Counted from the stretch's first letter, positions 33,088-44,340 are shown. The stretch: 49,373 nucleotides of DNA from Chlamydoabsidia padenii (GCA_025330725.1 JAIWND010000076.1:1-49373), one strand, 5' to 3'. Numbers and translations are program-made. The notes: generated from the sequence alone by a model not told the origin.

Positions 33088-33673
33088 ATGGCTTCTATTG
33101 AAACTGGAAAGAAACTGGCAGCTTACAAAGCAGTGGACGAACACATCACTCCCGACTGTAAAGTCATTGGCATTGGCTCTGGCTCCACTGTGGTCTATGT
33201 GGTCGAACGCATTCTTCAGAAACCCGAACTGGCTCATCTTATTTATATTCCCACCAGTTTCCAAAGCAAACTCTTGATCATTGAAGGTGGATTAACTTTG
33301 GGTAGTATTGAACAGTAAGTGAATGTGGGGTATAATTGTGGGGTAGTAAACTGGGAATTAACCTTTTTTTACTTTGTAGATATCCTGATATTGATGTAAC
33401 GATCGACGGAGCTGATGAAGTGGATCCACAGTTGAATGCCATCAAAGGTGGCGGGGCTTGTCAATTCCAAGAAAAGGTGGTAGCGGAAGCTGCCAAAAAG
33501 TTTGTGATTGTTGCAGGTAAGAAAAAAAAAAAAAAAAAAAAAAAGAATACATACATACATGCATACATACTTACATCATACCACTTTCTTTTATAATAGA
33601 TTATCGCAAGAAATCATCCAACCTTGGTGTAGAGGTAAATACATCTATTCTGCACATAGTTTACTGATGAATC

Positions 33674-33708
<35 letters not shown>

Positions 33709-34084
33709 GGTCAAAGGTGTGCCAATTGAAGTGGTACCTATGGCCTATAAACTTGTGATGCGATCCCTCCAATCCAAACTGACTGTCCAACAACCCATTG
33801 AATCCAAACTTCGCATGGTAAGTACAAAACAAAACAAAAAAGGCGGGGGAGCATGGATAATTATTCTTCTTTATGTATAGGCGATCAACAAGGCTGGCCC
33901 AGTAGTGACTGATAATGGTAATTTTGTCATTGATGCCCATTTTGGTGCGATCGATCGACCTCTGGAATTACTCAAGGAACTCAAGGGATTGACAGGTGTG
34001 TACGAAGTCGGTTTATTCTGTAACATGGCCCAGATTGCTTACTTTGGTGAAGCCGATGGTAATATCTCTACTTTAAAAGCTTAG
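33088..34084 (+). CDS. RKI1: Ribose-5-phosphate isomerase A type
   Basis: Interconverts ribose 5-phosphate and ribulose 5-phosphate in the non-oxidative pentose phosphate pathway; cytosolic. Exons 33088-33314, 33380-33516, 33600-33634, 33707-33817 and 33881-34084; 714 nt, 237 aa, the usual length for the family. Motifs: [10 protein letters not shown] (phosphate loop, near residue 30), IPTSFQSK, the catalytic [11 protein letters not shown] and [21 protein letters not shown] and [11 protein letters not shown], with TGVYEVGLF near the end. The fourth intron carries an (AT)n microsatellite (33679-33705) right up to its acceptor; the second has a 20-nt A run followed by CATA repeats. AATAAA at 34133-34138. 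Confidence 0.96.
33679..33705. repeat. (AT)n microsatellite in RKI1 intron
   Basis: An alternating AT run forms the 3' end of the intron, so the acceptor is TATATAG. Confidence 0.95.
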
Positions 34085-34235
34085 GTCATTAGTAATAGTA
34101 GAAATAGTAGTAGTTAGATTTGTAATTGAATCAATAAACAGTATTGTGGATTATCTTGTATTATGTATCATCTTGTATAATGAAAATAGGGGCTGTTAGG
34201 CATTGGTTGTCACGGTGTGTGTGTGTGTCGCGCAG

Positions 34236-34296
<61 letters not shown>

Positions 34297-34790
34297 TTGG
34301 TCCTGTCGGTAGTACATTGTCGCGCCTATTAAAAAAAAAAAAAATCCCTTGTCCTCCCTTCATACACAGCGCGGCACATGATTTCCGTCCCTCCTTCCCT
34401 TTTTTCAAGTATTCCAAACACCGATCAAGCGTGGTTAAACGCGCTACCCACCTTTACCGCGGTACATTATATCATTGTAACCCCTGATCCCCCCCATAAA
34501 GATATTTGTTTGATGGTAAACCTATTTTATTGTTTATTGACTGTACAGAAGAGAGAGATAAGACTAAGTAAAAAAAGGGGTAGATTCGATAAAATAGTCG
34601 AAAAGGAGGACAATGAAGCCATCCATTCCAAATGTTATCAAGCAAATATATATATATCCATATTAAAACTATATACTAATGCGAGAGGGTAGGATGAGAA
34701 GTGGAATCATAAGGATGTAAAGATAAAATAAAAAAAAGGATGAATGATGATTATAAAAGGAAGGTTGTAAAGAGAAGGTGGAGGGGGAAT
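34085..34790. other. Convergent intergenic region with 54-nt T tract
   Basis: Lies between RKI1 (+) and histone H1 (-). Contains a (GT)n run at about 34216-34228, then poly(T) 34241-34294 and a 14-nt A run near 34331. The rest is AT-rich without a supported gene. Confidence 0.65.
34241..34294. repeat. 54-nt poly(T) tract
   Basis: Uninterrupted T on the plus strand, 157 bp past the RKI1 stop. Length may not be exact in the assembly. Confidence 0.95.
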
Positions 34791-35702
34791 CTAAGCCTTG
34801 GTAGCACCACGCTTACCAGCAGCACGTTTGGTGGTAGGAGCAGCCTTCTTAGCGGGAGCCTTGACATTCGCCTTTGTGGTGGTGGACTTCTTGGTAGGAG
34901 TAGCCTTCTTTGCAGGAGCAGCAGCCTTCTTTGCAGGAGCAGCAGCCTTCTTGGTGGCAGGAGCAGCAGCCTTCTTGGTGGCAGGGGCAGCCTTCTTGGT
35001 AGCAGCAACCTTTTTCACCACCTTCTTAGCAGCAGGAGTCTTCTTGGTAGGAGCAGCAGTCTTCTTGGTAGCAGGAGCAGCCTTCTTCTTTTCTTCGGTT
35101 TTCTTTTCAGGCTTAACCAACTTGACGGTGCCAGAAGGACCTACACAACAGAATCAATTGTTATTTAGTTTTTTTCCCCCCCCCCATTTTTTTTTTTTTT
35201 TTTTTTTTTCGCAAACACAAGAAAAAATTTTCACCAGTGTTTTTTTTATTTTATGAATATGTGTATAATATTTACCTTTGGGGAGAGCAAAGAGACCCTT
35301 GTTGTAACCACGCTTGATAGCAGCAGAGATTTGTGTATCAAAGTGAGCACCACGGGTAACAGAATAGTTGGCGACAATGTAGTTCTTGATAGCAGGACGA
35401 GAGCTTCCTTTACGTTCCTTCAAGGCAAGAATGGCAGCTAGATAATAAAGATACAAGAGGATCGCATTAATTCCCGATTCACATTCTCCTTTTACATTCT
35501 TCTATTTACCTTTGATCATATCTTCATACTAAAATCCATAAATATCATATACAAAAAAAAAAAAAAAAGGAGAGTTAGTATCATCATCTTCATCTTGTTT
35601 TCCTTTTTCCCTTTTTTCTTTTTTTGCTAACATTACAGGAGGATGTTCAGCCTTCTTGGAGGCAGTTTTAGCTTTGGTAGCAGCAGAAGTTGAGGTAGCC
35701 AT
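34791..35702 (-). CDS. Linker histone H1
   Basis: Binds linker DNA at the nucleosome dyad. Exons 35702-35637 (22 codons), 35528-35510 (19 nt), 35437-35276 and 35140-34791; 597 nt, 198 aa. The winged-helix globular domain (about 19-85) reads EHPPYEDMIKAAILALKERKG, SRPAIKNYI and IKRGYNKGLFALPKG. The tail (about 95-198) is almost only Lys, Ala, Pro and Thr in tandem ATKKAAAPAKKA-like units, encoded by imperfect DNA repeats at about 34880-35080. The 19-nt exon encodes YEDMIK of helix 1 and is easy to miss. The globular sequence is canonical. Unlike animal replication H1 genes, it has introns. Confidence 0.95.
34880..35080. repeat. Tandem Lys/Ala/Pro codon repeats of the H1 tail
   Basis: Repeated units such as GCAGCCTTCTTTGCAGGA and GCAGCCTTCTTGGTGGCAGG on the plus strand, coding on the minus strand. 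Copy number probably varies by slippage. Confidence 0.8.
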
Positions 35703-35827
35703 TTGTGAGATTGGATATATGTTTAAAGTGTTAAAACGCAAATAAAAAAAAAGTGTGAGAAACAAGAAAGAGAGGGAAGTGAAAGAAAATGTGAAGGACC
35801 ATACAAATTTAAAGGCAGGTGACAATA

Positions 35828-35841
35828 ATTCAAATCCCGCC
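35828..35841 (+). promoter_or_regulatory. AAATCCCGCC motif upstream of histone H1
   Basis: ATTCAAATCCCGCC, antisense to H1, 126 bp before its start. A near copy, ATTCACATCCCGC, lies about 90 bp further upstream (about 35920-35933). Confidence 0.45.
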
Positions 35842-36001
35842 TATTTTTTTTTTGTTGTTCCCTTTTCTTGCTTGTGATTTACAACCAATCAGACAACGTG
35901 CTTGGTTTTACCACCATGTAATTCACATCCCGCAATGTCTTTTTATTATTATCACCTAATTTGGTACATACCCCCTCATCAATAATGAAATCAAAGTGTC
36001 A

Positions 36002-36190
36002 TCAAATCAACATTTCATTCTGTTCCCTAAATCTTTGTTCCCTCATCCTTTCAAACTGTAAAGATCGAGGATCTGCATAGTCATTACTGACTGATAGGCG
36101 AGTAGGTAGTGTCATGAATTTGGGCATAGGTCGGAACTCCAAATCTAAGGATATATTGATGGCTATCACAAAAAGTTGAGTTTACCCTCT

Positions 36191-36225
<35 letters not shown>

Positions 36226-37437
36226 TATATACCTGCTTGTAAATGCTCGATCCAAGAAATCATATCCATATGAGTTTCTAGCCGGAGCAGAAGATGCGGG
36301 CCTTGATCGGTCACTAACCTTAGCACATGGGGTCGTTTCACATAATCCCAAGCTCTGGAAGCCTCTGCTCTGGCCAGATTGATCGTCTCTAGCGGGGTTT
36401 TAAAAGATGCCAGCAAGGTTGCCAATGGCACCTGGTCCTGTTTTTCAGGTACAGAGTAAAAAAACAACAAGGTACCCCATAATTCCACGTACAAATGTTT
36501 CCATGATCGATTCCACCGAGTTTTTCGACCAGGGCCGTCCATCTCTCGCTTGACAAACACATGTCCACGTTTATGCACTGTGCAATGATAGGCTGGTAAT
36601 TCCTCCTGGCCTTCTTCTTCACGAGGTAGAATCACGCATGAACGTCGTTTCTCCCATCTTTTTCGCAAGTATTGGTCACGTTGTTGAGCTTGAAGTGATA
36701 AGAGACCGGATGAGACCAAATGACCATCTGATATGGGAGTGGTAGGTTTCTGTAATGGTTGTCGAAGAGAAAGGCGGCGCATCAGTCCTGCTGATTTACT
36801 GATACTATTCTTTTTTTTGGTGGTGGGTTCATAATTAGGCGGGGGAAGGGAGAGACTGGGAGAAGGGGTACGAACACTAGACCAGCGAATCGATTTCTGA
36901 GAAACAGGTGTTTGACTGGTGCATGGATCATCGCCCACTATGGGCAAAAAGGGGGTTCGGGTATGTTGATCAAAAAGTGCCACGGTACGATGAATCCTTT
37001 CTTGTATGCCTAACCAAAGAAAAAGAAGTTTAAATGCCGATTTTGAAAAAATTGAAATGCAGCCACTTGGTGTTACCCGAAGCATGATCGCACTTTACCA
37101 TCTTCATCGATATCGTCATTCTCCCATTCGACAAGTAAAGGAGGAAGTCCATTAAGATGTCTCTGTAGGGCTTGAGTGAATAAAACTAACAATCGGTTTA
37201 CTTCTCTTGATTCAATGCCAATGCTAACAAAATCATCAGTATGTTTCATACTCAGCCAACGAAAAACGTCGATATTTCGTTTGAGAAACAAGGGAATGCA
37301 TGATTCTAAACCCAAACTGGTCAGCAGAGTCGATAAAAGGTCTAACCCCCCCCCCACAAAATTAAAAATGAGTTAAAAAAGAAGAAGACAAGGAAGAAGA
37401 AGACATAACCAATGGTACCTTTTCCAACATCGGCCAT
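36002..37437 (-). CDS. SAM- and PH-domain protein
   Basis: Exons 37437-37419 (19 nt), 37341-37099, 37009-36233 and 36162-36002; 1200 nt, 399 aa. The N-terminal 85 residues form a SAM-like helical domain (LLSTLLTSLGLESCIPLFLK, then LSMKHTDDFVSIGIESREVNRLLVL). A disordered basic/Ser/Pro linker follows. A PH domain at about 235-345 contains CTVHKRGHVFVKREMDGPGR, WKHLYVELWGTLLFFY and HLLLRLETHMDMISWIEHLQA, with the invariant Trp in the last helix. A short tail follows an intron containing a 32-nt homopolymer. SAM plus PH suggests a membrane-recruited scaffold or signalling adaptor, somewhat like the Boi proteins but without an SH3 domain. Exact orthologue not recognised. Confidence 0.82.
36193..36224. 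repeat. 32-nt poly(T)/poly(A) tract in SAM-PH gene intron
   Basis: T on plus, A in the transcript, just after the donor of the last intron. Confidence 0.95.
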
Positions 37438-37536
37438 GGCTGCACAAGTTAAGACAATATATATATATTATGTATGTAAAGCAAGTAAAAGAGAGAAGAA
37501 GAAGAGAGATAGATAAAAGAAGAAGAAGTGGTTTTA

Positions 37537-38020
37537 TTACAAAACGATTATAAATACTATTCTAAACTTTTTGCCCTTGACGTCAATCGATAGATAGTCC
37601 AGCAAAACAATAACATCGATGAAGAGTAAATAATCTTGTGATACAAAAAAGGATAAACCCCCCAGGCAAGTATCAAGATCAATGGTTTTGTTAGTTATAT
37701 GTGCATAAAGAAGGTTTCGGTAAGTATTCCAATCTGGCCCAAACCACAACACGGCATAATTAATGTCTTGATGTTTTCGACACAATTGTTATGTAAGTAT
37801 CCCATCCTACTTGACAGAGTTATAAACAATAAACAATAATTAGTAGTTGCATTAAAAGATGAAATCATTTCGTACCTTTTGATCCAGTCGGAGAGATCGT
37901 TTCCTCGGATTATCGGGGAGGTCACTTGTCTTTTTGATTCGGGGGCACTTGCTGCAAGTCGTCTAGCCAGAGAGAAGGGGAGCAGATTTCAAATGACCCA
38001 AAGTTTGATACAAGCACCAT
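37537..38020 (-). CDS. Unresolved small gene or relic
   Basis: Minus-strand frames look coding but do not join cleanly. One frame (about 37975-37877) reads LARRLAASAPESKRQVTSP and NDLSDWIK, ending at a good donor (AAAAG|GTACGA). The intron after it has a perfect TACTAAT branch site and an AAGTAG acceptor near 37807. Another frame (37785-37537) reads INYAVLWFGPDWNTYRNLLY, then FVSQDYLLFIDVIVLLDYLS, hydrophobic and beta-strand-like, to a stop. An overlapping upstream frame starts MVLVSNFGSFEICSPSLWLD. The splice phase joins the first frame to a third frame that soon ends, not to the second. I do not recognise the protein. Confidence 0.35.
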
Positions 38021-38187
38021 TGGTAAGTGATCGTTAAAGGTTCATACAAAAGAAGTGTGTATATATTGTACATAGAATGACAGGTGAGTATGTTGATTAA
38101 CAAAAAGGCAAAAACAAAAACAAAAGAAAAAGGAAGAAAAGAAGGAGAGAAGAGCGAGATCGGGGATCTGTTTTGCACTATTTCTTT

Positions 38188-38201
38188 TTTTAAATCCCCG
38201 C
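38188..38201 (+). promoter_or_regulatory. AAATCCCCGC motif upstream of F-box gene
   Basis: Sense orientation, 91 bp before the start codon, with one extra C relative to the core. Confidence 0.42.
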
Positions 38202-38291
38202 TGAAATAAAAATAGCTTGGTCCACTTGGGGTGGGGAGAATCGACTCCCCGCTTCTTCTTTTTTTTTTTTTTTTCTGACTTCTTCCATCTC

Positions 38292-39518
38292 ATGCTTAAT
38301 GAATTACCTACCGAATTATTATGGGCGATTCTAAATTACTTGGAATACGATGATATTGCAAAACTTTCAACTTTGGGCGACGATTACTTGACGGCAGTGG
38401 TGACGCCGTATTTACAAACCCATTACCGCTTCCATTGGCATGTCTCTCGCCTACTCTTGTTTTATGAATCATTGACGAGGACGGAACGTATCGAAGGCCG
38501 TCCTGATTTAGCCCAGCAATTACTTCATGTCCTTTGTCATATTGTCCAGCAATACAGCAAATTCGAACAACGGGCGAAATTCACACAGTTATTGGATGTT
38601 TTACAACACCTCGTCGTCCAACGTGTGCTTTGTCCGACTTTACAAGATGATCTGGATAAAGACTATGCATTACTTTGTTTGGATATTCGGCACCGGTACT
38701 TACATACAGCCAGTATTCGTGGTTTACATGATCCGGTAAAGCATAACGATGATGATGTTTATCGACTGACTGGCTGACTTCCTTGTTTTATTAGAAATAT
38801 AGAAGACGAAGTACGAAACACCCTCTGGCCCCGTTTTTACCGCGTGATTATACATGGATTTGGAGACAACACTGTGGATATATCAACGAATGGATCTCAC
38901 CCAAAGTCCCTCAGTTGAACATATCATGGAATACTATCAGCAACAACAACCACATCACTACCACACCTGTCCATCAATTCCTACTCCGGCGACGAAAAGT
39001 AGGATTCCAATTTGCACGCTTCTTTGGTATGTTATTTGATATCACCAGTCTTTACTTGGAATCGAATCTAGATGGAACATTTGAAGAATGTGTACGGGAA
39101 GCCTTGGTGTCTGGTAATGTAGAAGGCTTACTGTTATTATGTATGGCGTCGGATCGACCTGTGGATGTGGATATGATGTGTATGTCTGTATCTCATGCAG
39201 GTGAACAGTTATGGAATTACTTGGATACTATGGATGATTGGATGGCAACACACCCGACTCCGGAACAGTTGGCAAGACAAGAACAAGCCGCTACTATTGT
39301 GGAAAATCAAGATCAAGATCCACCTGTGATCTCTTCTCCTCCTGAATGGTTAATGCCTGATCGATATAAAATACAAGCTGATACAAAGTTTAGACTCAAG
39401 GTAAGGAGTTATGTTTTTTGTTTTTTTTTGTTTGTTTAATCTGTCTCATCTAACTCTCTTATTTTGTTTGAAGATGATCCATTATCTCCATCAACAAGGC
39501 TGGCGCTGGTTTCCGTAA
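38292..39518 (+). CDS. F-box-like protein
   Basis: Exons 38292-38735, 38795-39400 and 39474-39518; 1095 nt, 364 aa. The first 45 residues (LNELPTELLWAILNYLEYDD, then IAKLSTLGDDYLTAV) fit an F-box, which binds Skp1 in SCF ubiquitin ligases; this links it loosely to the CDC34 E2 in the same window. The rest is mostly helical, without WD or LRR repeats (FARFFGMLFDITSLYLESNL, ECVREALVSGNVEGLLLLCM) and has a Gln/acidic linker. The last exon encodes only MIHYLHQQGWRWFP. Substrate unknown. An AATAAA at 39670-39675 follows. Confidence 0.75.
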
Positions 39519-39730
39519 TAGACTCGGCGGAGTTAAATTGGCTTGAAAAAAAAAAAAAGGCTTTTTTGACCTTCTCTTCCTCTCTCTCTCTCTTTTTTTT
39601 TTCTTGCTCATTTTATGTATATTCCCACTTACAACACATATCCTTTCATTTGTTTGTTAAACATTATCAAATAAACTTCTTCTTCATTCTTATTACTTGT
39701 TTTTATTAACAAACCCTTTAACAACACATC

Positions 39731-42446
39731 ATGTCATTAATTACCTCTCAAGCAAGAATATATCTAATATGCAGGTAAACCAAAAAGACTTTGGAATGAA
39801 TGTCTACTGACACTGACTAATATAACTTGTTTACTTTGGATTATAGTTTTGTCTCGCTTGGTGGATTCATGGTAAAGTAGAAAAAGAAAGGGACAGTACC
39901 CGGTCTTTGGAATTGGTAAGAACAAAAGACTGACGGGGAAACGTGTATACAAGAAAAGTATAGCCTAACTCACTTATGTATGATACTCTTTTGTTTACAT
40001 CAAAAGTATGGGTAAGGATGACATCGATAAAAATGCACATGTAATACTGATCAGGTTTTTTATTTGTATCCTTCTTTATATAGTTACGATAGCGGTGTTA
40101 TCTCGTCCTGTTTGGTGATGCCTGCATTTGTCGAGAAGTATCAATTGGGTGATTATAACAGCTCCGCAAGCACTGCTGCCGTCACTGTGTCTTTGGCTTC
40201 TGCCTTCCTAACCTCTTTTGTAAGTAACTTTAAATAAATAAATAAAAAAAAAATACTCACAAGTAGACTTATTTTAGGTATCCGGATTTGTAGCTGATCG
40301 ATTGGTGAGTACCTGCATAATCAAAAAGTAGAAAAACAATGAACTAATTCCTGCCTTGTTTAATATAGGGGCGAAAACGACTCTTTTACATTGGGACTCT
40401 ATTAAATGTACTTGGATGTATCATTGAAGTGACTGGACCCACCTTGGCTTCGTTTTTGGTCGGCAGAATCATCACAGGATTGGGATTGGGGTAAGTAAGA
40501 GCCAAAGGAAAAAAAAGAGGGTGTGATGCCATTACTAATCCTTGTGATTCATCTATCATATAGTATCTTCAGTATGTTGGTCCCTCTATGTAAGTTGTCT
40601 GGGAAACATACATGAAGTAAATGATCTAACCCTCTTTAATCTTAGACCAAAGCGAAATTGCCCGGCCGGTTAATCGAGGAAGATTGATCACCCTTTATCA
40701 AGTAGGATCAACCATGGGCATGTCTATCTCTTACTGGATCTCTTATGGCACTTATCGTAACCAACCCTCACATATTTCCTGGATGCTTCCGATCGCTTTC
40801 CAACTAGTACCTGGCGGCTTATTACTACTGGGTCTTCATCTTATACCTGAAAGTCCTCGATGGCTGATATACCGAAATCGATACGACGAAGCACTGTCGA
40901 TCATGGCCATGTTACGCAGTGAAGGTGACAAGGACAATCTCGATCTGCAAATGGAATTCACTGGGGTGCAACAGGATGTCTGGTTTGATAAACGGTATAC
41001 TCAAAAGTCATTCTTGGCTCTCTGGTCGACTGGTACCGAAAATAACTTGACAAGGACTCTTCTTGGCATGGGTATTCACATTTTTACTCAATTGTCTGGG
41101 ATCAATGCTATTTTGTAAGTAGGCTGAATAGAAAAAAAGAGATGGGAATTGCTACTAACCTTGTATTATGATATAGATTTTATTTACCTCATATCATGGA
41201 ATCATCTGGTGTAATGGATCTTGCCTCCGCTGTACTTGGTAATACAAAGTATACCTGATAATACTTAAAAAAAAAAAAAAAAAAAAACCAACTCCTCATT
41301 TTATTATTATAGTTGGGAATGGTCTCATTGCTGTGGTCAACTTTTTAGGAACTCTGCCTTGTTTTTGGTTTGTAAGTGATAATGCCAAATCGTCTTTTGT
41401 CTGTGATTGACGACTAACCAAAGTTATTATCATACCCCATAGATTGACCGGTGGGATCGACGACGAATCCTTGTGATTGGTGCTCTGGCAATGGCTCTGT
41501 CAATGATCATCGTAGCTATCTTATCTGCCATCTATGACAATACTACACTTCGACATTATTTTGGAACAGCCTTCACCACCATGCGCGCAGACAACAAGGC
41601 TGCTACTTACACTATGCTTGTCTTTCTTTGTGTCTTTATCGCCTTCTTTGCTTTGTCCTGGGGTCCTGTGGGGTGGATTTGTAAGATTTATTACGAAAAA
41701 CCTACCCTCACTAATGTTATGAATGGCTAACATAATGCCTTTTTTTTTTTTAAAAAAAAAAATATATAGATCCCGCTGAAATCTATCCTCAAATTATTCG
41801 GGCTAATGCCATGGGGGTGACCACATCGACTAGTTACTTATTTAATTTGATGGTAACCTTATTGGCTCCTATTATGTTTATGGGTATGCTTTGGGGAACC
41901 TATTTGTTTTTCGGCTGTGTTTGTCTGGTCATGGCTTGGTGCGTCCATCGGTATTATCCTGAAACAAGAGTAAGTCCTCTACATATTTATGTTACATATA
42001 AAACTCATCTTTATCTTTTGTAGGGCCGATCTTTGGAAGAAATCAACTTGATCTTTAGTGGTGCACTCATTGACCAAAGACCAGGCGCACATCATCCAGC
42101 CACAGCCGCCGAAGCATTAGAACACCTGGAACAGATTCAACACAGGGAAAAAAGGATCCGACTACATCCAACAACAAAACCAACAACCGACGAAGAAGAA
42201 GCATCAGGTCCGGTCTCTACGGTCGTTCGATCATTGGAATCAAAAGTGGCCATCTCCAATCCATCCAAGGCACCATCACCTATATCACCACCACCATTAA
42301 TGCATACACCAGGAAATCAGCGACGTGGCTCATTACATACCGCTTTGTTTCCTTCTTATTACACACGTTCATCGATTAACAATAAACGAACCCCGGTGTC
42401 GCAACAACAACAACAACAACAAAATAATAGACCCGATCTCGATTAG
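39731..42446 (+). CDS. MFS sugar transporter (hexose transporter family)
   Basis: Plasma-membrane sugar porter. Thirteen exons: 39731-39774, 39847-39871, 40007-40011, 40084-40219, 40278-40304, 40369-40490, 40564-40589, 40646-41114, 41177-41238, 41313-41371, 41443-41680, 41770-41969 and 42024-42446; 1836 nt, 611 aa. Family signatures: SFVSLGGFMYGYDSGVIS in helix 1, DRLGRKR after helix 2, IPESPRWLIYRNR before the central loop, QLSGINAILFYLP in helix 7, WGPVGWIYPAEIYPQIIR and PETRGRSLEEI. A disordered cytosolic tail of about 120 residues ends in poly-Gln. Exon 3 is only 5 nt (TATGG): without it the helix-1 Tyr-Gly is lost and the frame breaks. Exons of 25, 26 and 27 nt also occur. AATAAA at 42567-42572. 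Confidence 0.94.
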
Positions 42447-43021
42447 TTATGTACTATCTCTCTTCCTCTCCATTATTAATACCTTGATACTATATATTCC
42501 TCCTTGTTATTTACCCCCTCTCCTGTACTCTCACTCTCACTTTTATAAAACTTATAATATTACTTTAATAAAAATCACCGGAAACGGATTACTTGTAAAA
42601 GATCTACACGAATGATTTTTTTTTATGATGGCAATAGGTACTTGACTTTATCGTGTGATAAATACAATCACTTCTTTAGATAGTGCCCATCTTCATCAGG
42701 TAGCATTTAGTCAATATCAATTTTACTGTACCATTATGGTAGACTAAAATCATGCCGATTTCAAGATTCAAATCCCGCCTGCCTACACTCCATATTGCTT
42801 CAACAGCATCAGACATCTATTACAAACAAATAAAAGTTGATCAACAAAGCAAAGCTATGTAACGTCCAGGTTTTTATTTAATAAAAAAGGGGAAGGGGGT
42901 GATATGACAAAAAAAAAAAAAAAAAGCCAAACATTATTCTACATTCCTAGTCTACAAAGTATAATCAAACCAATAGTTACAAATCCATAGACGCTCGAGT
43001 ATCACCTGACATCAAAGAGTC
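42447..43021. other. Convergent 3' region of sugar transporter and RPN8
   Basis: 3' flanks of two converging genes. TTTATT at 42873-42878 (sense AATAAA) may serve RPN8. An orphan ATTCAAATCCCGCC sits at 42766-42779, not near any start codon. No gene. Confidence 0.6.
42766..42779 (+). promoter_or_regulatory. Orphan AAATCCCGCC motif
   Basis: Perfect copy between two converging genes. It argues against a strict promoter role, or marks an unannotated transcript. Confidence 0.35.
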
Positions 43022-44245
43022 CTATTTCGAAGACTTTCCTTCTTCCTTTTTAGTTGATGGTGATGATGATGGTAATGATGATGATGTTGATTCGGACGAT
43101 GATGTTGATTCCTTGACATCACCTTCCAAAGTAGTATTGCCGGTAGTGAAAGCGCCTTCACTTTCGAGGTTTTCAATCTTGTTGTCGATCAAGTTGTGTA
43201 AAGCAATGACAGATCGGATAAGACTTGACAAATACATTAATAAAAGTTGATCGTTGGTTTTAGTGCTGAAGGCTTGAACCATAAAGTGTGATTCCAGGTT
43301 GGGTAATAAGTTGAAGATATCTTGCAGGTTGTAGATGATTTGATGATTGACGGGCAATTGACCTGCCACGACCTTTTGCAAGTAATCGCGGATTTCCTCC
43401 AATCGTCCTTGTAAACCTGATAATGAGCCGAGTTGTCCAGTGATTCGTGTCGAGAGTGTTCCTACCGCATTGTCCTTGATATCCCGCAATAAATGTTCTA
43501 CACCAATTTCTTCTGCTTCTTCTGCCACGATTTCGGAAGGTACATGCATAAATGTCTTTGTTGTTGCTGTGCCATCCTATGATTAAAAAAGAATAGCTAG
43601 TTGATACCCAGTTTTTCACCTCATTATTGTTGAACTTACATCTTTAATTTCTTCAATAGAGAAATAAGCATCAGTAGGGATTTCTACATCTTTAGGTTTA
43701 ACGTCCACGATTACCAATACTGGATTAGGAGTGTATCGTTTGAAGAGTTCATTGATTTCCAAGTCGGAAGAGCGTAGTTTGGGCCCGCTGTGATACCATC
43801 CCACCATCTTTTCCTTGGCTATTAAAGAAAAGAAAAAGTTAGTACTTTATCCTTGTATACAGGTAAATTATCTTACCGTTGACTTTTTTAAACATGTCGT
43901 TCATTGCTTCCACATAGTTGTGGTCCAAAAACCAGACTGAGGGATCCTTTTCATCTTCTTCAAAAGGCACTATTGAAAAAAAAAAAAAAAGTAAATGCAC
44001 AATTATTAAGTTTATCAATTAGGTTTATATTAAACAACCATCGTATTACTTTTTTTTTTTTTTTACTTACCAGCAAAACTGTTGGCAACATTGACGATCT
44101 TTCCTTTTTGTTGACCGAGGAGTACACCCACAATACGTTTTCTTGTATCTTTGGCTACACGGTTATAATGATCAGTAGCAGACAAGAGTACTAGAGGATG
44201 GATTTGTACTGTTGTTGCTGTAGAAACTGTTGTGCTTGATGGCAT
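43022..44245 (-). CDS. RPN8: 26S proteasome regulatory subunit Rpn8
   Basis: Lid subunit that pairs with the deubiquitinase Rpn11. Exons 44245-44071, 43969-43877, 43818-43640 and 43576-43022; 1002 nt, 333 aa. The MPN domain (about 12-150) reads [43 protein letters not shown] and [20 protein letters not shown]. The metal-binding JAMM histidines are replaced (YHSGP in place of HxHP), as expected for the inactive Rpn8 type. The C-terminal helices include [20 protein letters not shown] and [13 protein letters not shown]. The tail is Ser/Thr-rich and ends KKEEGKSSK, resembling the Lys-rich tail of human PSMD7. Starts from MPSSTTVST; an upstream in-frame ATG lies in the leader. Confidence 0.96.
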
Positions 44246-44325
44246 GTTATACAAAAAGTGGAAGAGAGAGGCAAAGAAAATGATTCTTGCCACGCGTCCA
44301 TTTGTTTTCACTCAGAAAAAATAAA

Positions 44326-44340
44326 GGCGGGATGTGAATT
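44326..44340 (-). promoter_or_regulatory. CATCCCGCC motif upstream of RPN8
   Basis: Sense-strand AATTCACATCCCGCC, 81 bp before the RPN8 start. Same variant as the second copy near H1 (about 35920). Confidence 0.42.

Larger units (their letters stand above)
37438..38291. other. Upstream region of SAM-PH and F-box genes, with an unresolved locus
   Basis: 854 bp between outward-facing genes. The middle has minus-strand protein-like frames (37537-38020, separate entry). The right end holds the F-box promoter with an AAATCCCCG motif and a T tract at about 38260-38274. Confidence 0.5.

Noticed and set aside
34740..35256. Leu/Ser- or Ala/Phe-rich plus-strand proteins
   Set aside because: They are antisense shadows of the repetitive Lys/Ala codons of the histone H1 tail.
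43022..44245. Rpn8 as an active JAMM deubiquitinase, or loss of the motif as decay
   Set aside because: The missing metal ligands are normal for Rpn8; the active partner is Rpn11.
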